Source: Nitrobacter sp035546855 (GTDB taxonomy: Bacteria > Pseudomonadota > Alphaproteobacteria > Rhizobiales > Xanthobacteraceae). Taken from it: a DNA stretch of 64,000 bases. Position numbers and translations under genes: made by a program. The DNA is taken from positions 1 through 64,000 of the forward strand of contig DASZVY010000005.1 in assembly GCA_035546855.1 (NCBI GenBank), read 5' to 3'. Below are positions 16,989 through 24,858 of the stretch, in pieces (position 1 is the first letter of the stretch; each line of letters opens with the position of its first letter). Under the pieces are notes generated by a model. The model searched no databases. It was not told where the DNA came from and saw nothing but the letters and a program-made list of their open reading frames with translations.

Positions 16989-18038
16989 ATGAATGCTCCT
17001 ATCGTGCGCCTGACGAGCCTTGCCCATGGTGGCGGATGCGGCTGCAAGCTTGCGCCCTCCGCATTGCAGGAATTGCTCGCCAACCAGCCCGCCGCTGCGC
17101 CGTTCCGCCAGTTGCTGGTTGGGGTCGAGACCGGTGATGACGCCGCGGTATGGAAGATCGACGATTCCACTTGCGTCGTCGCCACCACGGACTTCTTCAT
17201 GCCGGTGGTGGACGATCCCTTCGACTTCGGCCGGATTGCCGCGACCAACGCGATCTCCGATATCTACGCCATGGGCGCAAAGCCGATCATGGCGCTCGCG
17301 ATCCTCGGCATGCCGCTCAACAAGGTCACGATCGAGGACGTGCGCCAGATCATTGCCGGCGGCAACGCTGTTTGCGCCGCTGCGGGCATTCCGGTCGCCG
17401 GCGGCCACTCGATCGATGCGCCCGAGCCGATCTACGGCCTTGCCGTCATCGGCCTTTGCCGCCCCGATCAGGTGCGCCGCAACGCCGATGCCAAACCCGG
17501 CGACGCGCTGATCCTGACCAAGGCCATCGGCGTCGGCGTCTATTCCGCCGCCATCAAGAAGGGCGAGTTGTCAGGCGACGGCTATGCCGAAATGCTCGCC
17601 TCGACCACGCAGCTTAATCGCGTCGGCGGCGAGCTTGCCGACGACCAGGCGATTCACGCCATTACCGATATCACCGGCTTCGGCCTGCTCGGCCATACGC
17701 TGGAGCTCGCGCGCGGCTCGAAGCTCGCCGTCACGCTGAAGGCCGGTGACGTTCCGCTGTTCACGCAGGCCGCACGGCTCGCGCAGCAGGGTTACGTCAC
17801 GGGGGCGTCGACGCGAAACTGGGCAAGCTATGGCGATGCGATCCGCTTGCCGGAGCGATTTCCCGACTGGCAGCGCAACCTGCTGGTCGATCCGCAGACG
17901 TCAGGCGGGTTGCTGGTTTCCTGCGCCACCGATCGCGCGCAGGCGGTCCTCGCGACGATCCGGCAGGCGGGCTACGAGGCCGCGCGGATTGTCGGTTACA
18001 CCGAGGCAGGCCCGGCCGAGGTGCGCGTCACGGCATGA
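16989..18038 (+). CDS. selD: Selenide, water dikinase (selenophosphate synthetase)
   Basis: A 349-aa SelD that makes selenophosphate from selenide and ATP. ATG 16989 is chosen over 16929 because GGAGA precedes it and because it places the active-site motif GGGCGCK at Cys17 and Lys20, the E. coli numbering. The catalytic position is an ordinary Cys, so SelD itself is not a selenoprotein. Further family motifs are TTDFFMPVVDDPFDFGRIAA (ATP and metal site), AGGHSI and PQTSGGLL. It supplies the selenium donor for SelA next door; the two genes converge. Confidence 0.95.
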   Translation: MNAPIVRLTSLAHGGGCGCKLAPSALQELLANQPAAAPFRQLLVGVETGDDAAVWKIDDSTCVVATTDFFMPVVDDPFDFGRIAATNAISDIYAMGAKPIMALAILGMPLNKVTIEDVRQIIAGGNAVCAAAGIPVAGGHSIDAPEPIYGLAVIGLCRPDQVRRNADAKPGDALILTKAIGVGVYSAAIKKGELSGDGYAEMLASTTQLNRVGGELADDQAIHAITDITGFGLLGHTLELARGSKLAVTLKAGDVPLFTQAARLAQQGYVTGASTRNWASYGDAIRLPERFPDWQRNLLVDPQTSGGLLVSCATDRAQAVLATIRQAGYEAARIVGYTEAGPAEVRVTA

Positions 18039-18077
18039 CATCGCACCGCGGGCCGGCAAGGAACCCGCGCGAGCCGA

Positions 18078-19553
18078 TCAGCGCCGCTCCTCCGGACGGA
18101 GGGCTGCAAGATTGCGCACAAACGCAGCCTCGTTCTCGAGGCAACGGAGATCGAGTATGAGAGCATTGTTCTCAACCCGGCCGATCACCGGTTGATCCAA
18201 AGCGCGGAGCGCGGCTGCCAATGCCATGAGCGCACGGCCCTTGCCGCGCGCGTCCACCGCACGCAACGCGATGCCCGCACTCGGAATCACTTCGGCCGGC
18301 AACGATCCCGAACCGATCTGGCTCGTGCAGGCAATCACGTCGGCGTGAAAGCCCGGGCCGATGGCGGCTGCAACGACAGGCTTGAGACGGCTTGCTGCGG
18401 CTTCGATATCGGCAAGCGGGCGCGCCATCATGCGCAACGTCGGCAGACGTTCGGCGATGCGGTCCGGATCGCGATAGAGCCGCAGCGTCGCCTCGATCGC
18501 CGCAAGGCGGATCTTGTCGATCCGCAGCGCGCGTTTCATCGGATTGCGGTTCAGCCGCGCGATCAGGTCCCGGCGTCCGACGATGAACCCGGCCTGCGGG
18601 CCGCCGAGCAGCTTGTCGCCGGAGAATGTCACCAGGTCCGCGCCCTCGGCCACCGCCTCGGCCACGGTCTGCTCGTGCGTCAAGCCATAGCGCGCCAGAT
18701 CGACCAGGGTGCCGGACCCGAGATCGCTCAGCAGCGGAACATGGCTTGCGCGCGCCATCGCAGAAATGACCTTGCCGGGCACCGATTTGGTGAAGCCCTC
18801 GATGCGGTAGTTCGACGTATGGACCTTGAGAATCAACCCCGTCTTCGGGGTGATCGCCGCCGCATAGTCCTTTTCATGCGTGCGATTGGTGGTGCCGACC
18901 TCGACCAGTTTCGCGCCGGCACGCGCCATGATCTCCGGCATCCGGAAGGCGCCGCCGATCTCGATCAATTCGCCGCGCGAAACGATCGCTTCCTTGCCCT
19001 TGGCCAGCGTATTCAGCGCGAGCAGCACGGCGGCCGCGTTGTTGTTCACGATCGTCGCATCCTCGGCGCCGGTGAGTTCACACAACAGGCCGCGAACCAG
19101 ACTGTCGCGCTCGCCGCGTTGGCCCTGCGCGAGATCGAATTCCAGTGCCAGCGCTTCGCGCATCGCGACCGTCGCTGCTTCAACCGCCGCTTCCGCAAGA
19201 ATGGCGCGGCCGAGATTGGTATGCAGGACGGTCCCGGTCAGGTTGAAGACCGGCCGTGCGTTCGGCCGGGCATCCGCCTCAAGCCATACGAGGGCATCGG
19301 CCGCGATGGCTTCGGCACCGGGCACGAGCGCCACGCCCGCGCCGATCTCGCGCCGAACGGCGGCGGTCGCATGACGGATCGCATCCACCGTACGCGTCCG
19401 CCCGAAACGGGCGGTCGCCTGCTGCGCCTGCGGCGTTTTCAAAATCTCATCGACGGACGGAATTCGGCTGGACGTGGAGCGGGCCGTCCCACCGGAGGGT
19501 GCAGAGCTCTCCGAGGCGTTGCTTCCGGGGCTGCGCGGGGAGACAGGGCTCAT
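18078..19553 (-). CDS. selA: L-seryl-tRNA(Sec) selenium transferase
   Basis: About 491 aa from ATG 19553 (another ATG at 19616). SelA converts Ser-tRNA(Sec) to Sec-tRNA(Sec) with selenophosphate. It is a PLP enzyme, with the PLP lysine in TFSGDKLLGGPQAG, and has VLHTNLGRA, VNNNAAAVLL and SRGELIEIGGAFRMP typical of the family. The N-terminal about 100 residues correspond to the tRNA-binding domain. It is transcribed away from the formate dehydrogenase operon and converges with selD, 39 bp between stops. I see proteobacterial-type sequence, unlike the SelB of the same island. Confidence 0.95.
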   Translation of the reverse strand: MSPVSPRSPGSNASESSAPSGGTARSTSSRIPSVDEILKTPQAQQATARFGRTRTVDAIRHATAAVRREIGAGVALVPGAEAIAADALVWLEADARPNARPVFNLTGTVLHTNLGRAILAEAAVEAATVAMREALALEFDLAQGQRGERDSLVRGLLCELTGAEDATIVNNNAAAVLLALNTLAKGKEAIVSRGELIEIGGAFRMPEIMARAGAKLVEVGTTNRTHEKDYAAAITPKTGLILKVHTSNYRIEGFTKSVPGKVISAMARASHVPLLSDLGSGTLVDLARYGLTHEQTVAEAVAEGADLVTFSGDKLLGGPQAGFIVGRRDLIARLNRNPMKRALRIDKIRLAAIEATLRLYRDPDRIAERLPTLRMMARPLADIEAAASRLKPVVAAAIGPGFHADVIACTSQIGSGSLPAEVIPSAGIALRAVDARGKGRALMALAAALRALDQPVIGRVENNALILDLRCLENEAAFVRNLAALRPEERR

Positions 19554-19776
19554 TTGCTCATATTGAGGGAAACGTCCGCTGATGCAACGTTTTCGCACGT
19601 GGTTATTTCCCGGCATGCGCCGGTTGAGGGACCTTCCACGCCGCTTACGCGCGATCCGGCGGGCGGCGCCGCACAGTGCGCTGCCACATGCGGCGGTACG
19701 AACGGACCACGTGCTGGCCCAACAGCGCTAGAATCTGCGACATGTCGTGCGCCGAACGACGGGCGGAAGACCCGCC

Positions 19777-19796
19777 ATATGAAGATATTTTCATAT
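19777..19796. promoter_or_regulatory. Inverted repeat upstream of fdhA (distal)
   Basis: ATATGAA-N6-TTCATAT is a perfect inverted repeat with 7-bp arms. It partly overlaps the next palindrome. Its position between the divergent genes suggests an operator, but I cannot assign a regulator. Confidence 0.45.
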
Positions 19797-19823
19797 ACCA
19801 CGATCTGCGTGGATCGTGGTATA
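19794..19823. promoter_or_regulatory. Inverted repeat upstream of fdhA (proximal)
   Basis: Perfect 12-bp arms TATACCACGATC / GATCGTGGTATA are separated by 6 bp and end 34 bp before the GTG start of fdhA. The repeat contains GTATAC-like half-sites often bound by GntR-type dimers. In RNA it would form a stable hairpin in the 5' leader, so it could act as an operator or as a leader structure. Confidence 0.55.
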
Positions 19824-19857
19824 CACAAGCGTTTCGAACAAGATACGGGAGGTTGCC

Positions 19858-21846
19858 GTGGGCAGACAAGGTAAGCAGAACTACACGCGACTGACCGAGC
19901 CGCTCGTTCGCGACAACGGCGTCCTGCGGCCCGCCTCGTGGGATGAGGCGCTTGATCGCGCGGCGGAGGGCTTCCGCCGCAACCTCGAGGCTCACGGCCC
20001 CGACGCGTTCGGCATGTTCTCGTGCTCCCGCTCGACCAACGAGATGAACTTCATCGCCCAGAAGTTCGCCCGCGCGGTCATCGGCACCAACAACATCGAC
20101 TCTTGTAACCGAACTTGACACGCTCCCAGCGTCGCCGGTCTGGTGACGGTATTCGGAGCAGGCGGCGGTACGTCTTCCTATCGTGAAGCCGAAGATGCGG
20201 ATTTGCTTGTCTTCTGGGGCTCCAATGCCCGGGAAGCCCATCCGATTTTCTTCCATCACGCCCTGAAGGCGATTCATAAAGGAGCCAAGGTTTATTCAGT
20301 CGACCCGCGCCGGGCCAAGACGGCCGAGTGGGCCGACAGTTGGCTCGGTCTGGATGTCGGCACCGACGTCGCGTTGGCTTACGGCATCGGCCGCGAGATC
20401 ATTCACGCCGGGCTGGTCAACGAGGCGTTCGTCAGGAATGCCACCACCGGGTTCGACGAATACGTCGCCGCAGCCGAGCCGTGGACGCTGGAAGTTACAT
20501 CTCGTGAGACCGGTGTGCCCGCGGAGTTGATCCGTCAGCTCGCGCACGACTATGCCACGGCGGAGCGCGCGCAGATTTGCTGGACGCTCGGCATCACGGA
20601 GCATCACAACGGGACCGACAACGTGCGGTCGCTGTGCAACCTCGCGCTGCTCACCGGCCATGTCGGCCGGTGGGGCTCAGGCCTCGTTCCGTTGCGCGGT
20701 CAGAACAATGTCCAGGGCGGCGGCGACATGGGGGCGATCCCCAAGAACCTGCCGGGGTTCCAGGACGTCGGGAATCCCGAGCATCGGGCGAAATTCGAGC
20801 GTCTGTGGAATGTCACGATGCCGCCGAAGTACGGCATGACCCTCTCGGAAATGATGCACGCGATGGACGAGGGGCATCTCACCAACCTCTACATCATTGG
20901 TGAGAACCCGGTGCAGTCCGACGCCGACTCATCGGCGGTGGGCAGGCGGCTGGAAAATCTGGACCATCTGGTCGTGCAGGATATCTTCCTCACCAAGACC
21001 GCCTCGTATGCTCACGTCGTGCTGCCCTGCGCTGCGGCGTGGTGCGAGAGCGAGGGCACCTTCACCAACAGCGAACGGCGGATCCAGCGCGTGCGAAAAG
21101 CACTGGAACCGCCCGGAAGCGCGAAGGACGACATCGAGATCATGCGCCTGATCGCGGAGCGTCTGGGACGCGGCTGGCCGCAGCAGACGGCTGAGCAGGT
21201 CTGGGACGAATTGCGGGCGGTTTCGCCGAAGCATCATGGGATGACCTACAAGCTGCTCGATGAACGCGGCGGGTTGCAGTGGCCTTTCCCCGACGAGAAC
21301 GGGCCCGAGTCGCCGTTCCTGCATGCGCGGCTCTGGGACAAGGATCCCGAGAAGCGCGGACAACCGGCGCCGTTCGGTACCCCCAAGCACAGCCTGCCGG
21401 TGGACAAGCTCAACGACGAGTTTCCGCTGCGCCTGACGACCGGCCGGCGGCTGACCGACTACAACACTGGCGTGCAGTCCGGCGGTTTCAACTCGCCGAT
21501 CCGCTTCGGCGGCTGCGTCGACATGTCTCCGGAAGATATGGCCCGGCTCGGTATCAATGAGTGGGAGGTGGTCCGTGTGACCTCGCGCCGTGGATCCGTG
21601 CTGGCGCCTGCGCGTCTGGAGCCGGGATTGCGTCCCGGACTGCTCTTCATGGCCTGCAACTTCCCCGACGAAGTGGACGTCAACTTGCTCACCATCGAGG
21701 CGAATGATCCGATCTCCGGAACCGCGGAATTTAAGGCAACCGCGGTCAAGGTCGAGAAGACCAACGACGATCCGGGCAGAGAGAACTCCATTGCCGACAG
21801 CACCGATTACGGGCGCTACGACCGCGAGTTCGCGCCCGCGAAATAG
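19858..21846 (+). CDS. fdhA: Formate dehydrogenase catalytic subunit (MopB part), selenoprotein
   Basis: GTG 19858 (GGGAGG just upstream) starts MGRQGKQNYTRLTEPLVRDNG. In-frame TGA at 20116-20118 is residue 87 in SCNRT-U-HAPSVAGL, the exact position of the catalytic Sec/Cys of formate dehydrogenases, with the conserved His next to it. Reading continues to 21846, giving 662 aa with Sec. The molybdopterin domain (RGQNNVQGGGDMG, PCAAAWCESEGTFTNSERR) and the C-terminal dinucleotide-binding domain (RLTTGRRL..YNTG) are complete. The N-terminal Fe-S domains of a normal FdsA are absent here and encoded two genes downstream. It oxidises formate to CO2 and passes electrons to the NuoEF-like subunit. 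Confidence 0.93.
20130..20148 (+). promoter_or_regulatory. SECIS-like hairpin after the UGA codon
   Basis: Starting 11 nt after the UGA, CGUCGCC and GGUGACG form a 7-bp stem (one G-U pair) closing a GGUCU apical loop. In E. coli fdhF the apical GGUCU begins at nucleotide 22 counted from the U of UGA, and here it also begins at nucleotide 22. A U is found at nucleotide 17 as well, the position that is functionally important in fdhF, though here it could pair in the stem. SelB would bind this element to direct Sec insertion. Confidence 0.85.
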
Positions 21847-21858
21847 GAAGGACGAGCT

Positions 21859-23712
21859 GTGGATCTGAAGTTCTCCAATGCCGAGCCGTCCGAAGACGAA
21901 CGAGATGCGGTGGACCGGCTGTTGGGGTTCGGCGAAGGAGGCTGGCACGGCGGAGAACGCGATGAGCAGGATTACCGGCGCGCGCATACCGGCCGCGCGG
22001 CGCGGTCTCGGCGGCATCTCGTCATGGAGGCGCTGCACGCAGTGAACGACCGCATCGGCTGGATCAGCCCCGGCGCGCTGAACTACGTGGGCAAACGGCT
22101 CAGTGTCGCGCCGGCGGACGTCTACAGCGTCGCGACGTTCTATGCGCTTTTCTCCACGCATCCGCGGCCGGCGCGTATTGTGCACGTCTGCACCGACATT
22201 GCGTGTATGGCGCGCGGATCCAAAGAGCTCTGTGCCGGCCTTGAGAAGAAGCTGGGTCCGGCCGGCGCCAACAACGGTTGGAAGCACAGTCCCTGTCTAG
22301 GCGTGTGCGAGCGCGCTCCGGCCGCAATGGCGGTGGAGGCCGGCGACCCGCCTCACGAGCACCTGATCGGGCCCGCCGCTGTCGACGCGATCGTTCTCGC
22401 GCTGGATGCCGGTCCTGCCGCACTCGCGGCCGAGGCGCCGCCGGCCATGGCAGTGCCACAGGCAGGCCAGGAGGGCCTGATGCTGCTCAAGCGCGTCGGC
22501 CGCATCGACCCGGAAAGCATCGACGACTACCTCGCGGCCGACGGCTACGACGGACTACGCCGGGCCTTCGAGATGGGGCCCGGACAGGTCATCGGCGAGG
22601 TCAAGGACTCCCGGTTGATGGGCCGCGGCGGGGCCGCGTTCCCGGCCGGCGTCAAGTGGGAGAGCACCGCCAAGCAGCCTGCGACGCCCCGCTACCTCGT
22701 CTGCAACGCCGACGAGAGCGAGCCCGGCACGTTCAAGGATCGCGCCATCCTCGAGGGTGATCCGTTCGCCCTGATCGAGTCGATGACCATCGCCGGTTAC
22801 GCCATCGGTGCCGCGCGGGGTTACATCTACCTGCGCGGCGAATACCCGCGCGCCTTCCGGATGCTGCGCAACGCCATCGACAGAGCTCGCGGACGCGGCT
22901 TCCTGGGTGACAATGTCATGGGCACCGGTTGGGGCTTCGAGCTGGAGATTCGGCGCGGCGCCGGTGCCTACATCTGCGGCGAGGAAACCGCGATCTTCAA
23001 CTCGATCGAGGGCTATCGCGGCGAACCTCGCTCCAAGCCGCCTTTCCCGTTCGAGGCCGGACTGTTCAGCAAGCCGACGGTGGTCAACAACGTCGAAACC
23101 TTGTGCAACGTGCCGCTGATCATGCGGATGGGCGGTGCGGAATACGCCAAGATCGGGACCGAGGGCTCCACCGGACCCAAGCTGTTCTGCGTGTCGGGCA
23201 ACCTCGTGCGCCCCGGCGTCTACGAAGTGCCGTTCGGCGCGACCCTGGGCGATGTTCTCAAGCTGGCCGGCGGCGTTCCACAGGGCCGAACCCTGCAGGC
23301 GGTGTTGCTCGGCGGCGCGGCTGGCGGGTTCGTGCGTGCCGACGAGCTCGATATCCCGCTCACCTTCGAGGGCGCGCGCGCCAACAACACCACCCTGGGC
23401 TCGGGCGTGGTGTTGGCCTTCGATGACACCGTCGATCTGTCCGCCATTCTACTGCGCATCGCGCGTTTTTTCCGCGACGAGTCCTGCGGCCAGTGCGTAC
23501 CCTGCCGGGTGGGCACGGTGCGGCAGGAGGAGGCGCTGCTGCGCATTGCGCATAACGGCCACAATGCGGCAGCCGTGGGACGTGACATTGGCCTGTTGCG
23601 CGATGTGGGTCTGGTGATGAAGGATTCCTCGATCTGCGGCCTCGGCCAGGCCGCCTGGAACGCCGTGGAGTCGGCCATCGATCGTCTCGGCGTGCTGAAG
23701 GAGAGCCGATGA
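21859..23712 (+). CDS. NuoE-NuoF fusion, NAD-linked diaphorase subunit of formate dehydrogenase
   Basis: A 617-aa fusion. Residues 1-170 are a thioredoxin-like [2Fe-2S] domain as in NuoE, with cysteines in VCTDIACM and SPCLGVCE. Residues about 200-617 match NuoF: GRGGAAFPAG (FMN/NADH site), NADESEPGTFKDR, GAGAYICGEETA, and the [4Fe-4S] ligands ESCGQCVPC plus SICGLGQ. It transfers electrons from the catalytic unit to NAD+. Start GTG 21859, 12 bp after fdhA. In the common FdsGBA type these two domains are separate proteins. Confidence 0.92.
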   Translation: MDLKFSNAEPSEDERDAVDRLLGFGEGGWHGGERDEQDYRRAHTGRAARSRRHLVMEALHAVNDRIGWISPGALNYVGKRLSVAPADVYSVATFYALFSTHPRPARIVHVCTDIACMARGSKELCAGLEKKLGPAGANNGWKHSPCLGVCERAPAAMAVEAGDPPHEHLIGPAAVDAIVLALDAGPAALAAEAPPAMAVPQAGQEGLMLLKRVGRIDPESIDDYLAADGYDGLRRAFEMGPGQVIGEVKDSRLMGRGGAAFPAGVKWESTAKQPATPRYLVCNADESEPGTFKDRAILEGDPFALIESMTIAGYAIGAARGYIYLRGEYPRAFRMLRNAIDRARGRGFLGDNVMGTGWGFELEIRRGAGAYICGEETAIFNSIEGYRGEPRSKPPFPFEAGLFSKPTVVNNVETLCNVPLIMRMGGAEYAKIGTEGSTGPKLFCVSGNLVRPGVYEVPFGATLGDVLKLAGGVPQGRTLQAVLLGGAAGGFVRADELDIPLTFEGARANNTTLGSGVVLAFDDTVDLSAILLRIARFFRDESCGQCVPCRVGTVRQEEALLRIAHNGHNAAAVGRDIGLLRDVGLVMKDSSICGLGQAAWNAVESAIDRLGVLKESR

Positions 23713-24656
23713 ACGTCCCCCGGGTTGCTACGGATAAGCCCGTCCAGTTGGTCACGATCGTCATCGACGGCGAGGAGGTGAGCGTCCCGGAGGGCAGCAC
23801 CATCCTGACGGCCTGCAACGCGGTGGGGAAAGACACGCCCACGCTCTGCTACGGCGACACCCTCACGCCCAAGAACGCCTGCCGGGTCTGCATGGTCGAG
23901 CTTAAAGGCTCGCGCGTGCTCGTACCTTCCTGCTCCCGCAAGGTTCAAGCCGGCATGGAAGTCATGACCGACACCGACCGCGTGCGGCACAGCCGCCGCC
24001 TCGTGCTGGAGCTGCTCGATTCCTCGGTCGATCTCTCCACGACGCCGCGCATCCCCGAATGGAAGAAGCGCTATAACGTCGACTCGGATCGCTACGGCGA
24101 AAGAGCAGGTGAGAGCCTCGATCGCGACGTCCTCGAGCCGGGCGAACACCACGCCGGGAACGGCAGCGTCGCGGCCACGATGAATCAGCCGGTCAAGGTC
24201 GACAACGATCTCTATGTGCGCGACTACAGCAAGTGCATCCTGTGCTATAAGTGCGTGGACGCCTGCGGGACGCAGTGGCAGAACAGCTTCGCGATCCAGA
24301 TCGCGGGACGCGGGTTCGATTCCCAGATATCCACCGAATACGCCGTTGAACTGCCGGAGTCCGCGTGCGTCTACTGCGGCAATTGCGTGGAGGTCTGTCC
24401 GACGGGGGCATTGTCGTTCAAATCCGAGTACGACATGCGCGCCGAAGGCACCTGGGACGAGTCGAAACAGACCCAGACCACCACGGTCTGCACCTACTGC
24501 GGTGTCGGCTGTAACCTGGAGCTGCACGTCCAGGACAACAAGATCGTCAAGGTGACATCGCCCCATGATCACCCGGTCAGTCACGGCAACCTCTGCATCA
24601 AGGGCAGGTTCGGTTTCGTGCACGTCCAAAGCCGCAAGGAAGACGGCGGCGGCTAA
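23709..24656 (+). CDS. Fe-S subunit: NuoG-like N-terminus plus Mo4Fe4S domain of FdhA
   Basis: This 315-aa protein corresponds to the N-terminal third of a canonical FdsA. It has a [2Fe-2S] ferredoxin domain (PTLCYGDTLTPKNACRVCMVE, read in part, then PSCSRK), two [4Fe-4S] motifs CILCYKCVDAC and CVYCGNCVEVCP, and finally the Mo4Fe4S domain (VCTYCGVGCNL, then GNLCIKGRFGF) that normally precedes the molybdopterin domain. The protein stops just where FdhA takes up. The His-Cys cluster motif (H-x3-C-x2-C-x5-C) expected between the ferredoxin domain and the 4Fe-4S pair is missing. Its start overlaps the NuoEF fusion (ATGA). Confidence 0.9.
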   Translation: MNVPRVATDKPVQLVTIVIDGEEVSVPEGSTILTACNAVGKDTPTLCYGDTLTPKNACRVCMVELKGSRVLVPSCSRKVQAGMEVMTDTDRVRHSRRLVLELLDSSVDLSTTPRIPEWKKRYNVDSDRYGERAGESLDRDVLEPGEHHAGNGSVAATMNQPVKVDNDLYVRDYSKCILCYKCVDACGTQWQNSFAIQIAGRGFDSQISTEYAVELPESACVYCGNCVEVCPTGALSFKSEYDMRAEGTWDESKQTQTTTVCTYCGVGCNLELHVQDNKIVKVTSPHDHPVSHGNLCIKGRFGFVHVQSRKEDGGG

Positions 24657-24692
24657 AGCGGTTTAGGTCTAGATAGAAACACAATCATCGTT

Positions 24693-24767
24693 ATTGCGAG
24701 CGAAGCGAAGCAATCCAGTTCTTTTCAAGAATCTGGATTGTTTCGTCGCTTCGCTCCTCGCAATGAC
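24693..24767. repeat. Dispersed extragenic palindrome (Bradyrhizobium type)
   Basis: ATTGCGAGCGAAGCGAAGCA followed by ATCCAG, a 15-nt spacer, then CTGGATTGTTTCGTCGCTTC and GCTCCTCGCAATGACG forms an imperfect hairpin of about 26 bp per arm. Very similar sequences are scattered between genes in Bradyrhizobium/Rhodopseudomonas genomes, as I recall. It lies between the convergent fdh operon and selB, where it could serve as a bidirectional terminator. Confidence 0.75.
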
Positions 24768-24858
24768 GAGAACTGAAGCCTCTTTTCCTCTAACTTGTAA
24801 GCCGCTCCAGCGGCCGGCAGTCTGCCGTCCTGCTTCGTTGCTATTCCCTCGACACGGC

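Larger units (their letters stand above)
19554..19857. other. Divergent promoter region selA / formate dehydrogenase
   Basis: About 300 bp separate selA (leftward) from the dehydrogenase operon (rightward). No coding frame on either strand looks real. The part next to the dehydrogenase start carries two abutting inverted repeats, listed separately. The bases around 19777-19825 are much more AT-rich than the surroundings, as expected for promoters. Confidence 0.5.

Noticed and set aside
18192..19874. 560-aa rightward open frame opposite selA
   Set aside because: It is entirely antisense to selA and has no recognisable domain; the leftward frame has all SelA motifs.
20116..20118. Stop codon splitting the formate dehydrogenase into a 100-aa and a 567-aa protein
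   Set aside because: The UGA is at the catalytic Sec/Cys position, both parts share a frame, a SECIS-like hairpin follows and selA/B/C/D are adjacent, so it is Sec, not a nonsense mutation.
20929..22287. 452-aa leftward open frame opposite the formate dehydrogenase
   Set aside because: It is a shadow of fdhA and the NuoEF fusion; no motif or ribosome-binding site supports it.
24193..24656. CRISPR or phage remnants in the Sec island
   Set aside because: No spaced direct repeats, integrase or attachment-site duplication next to tRNA-Sec could be seen.
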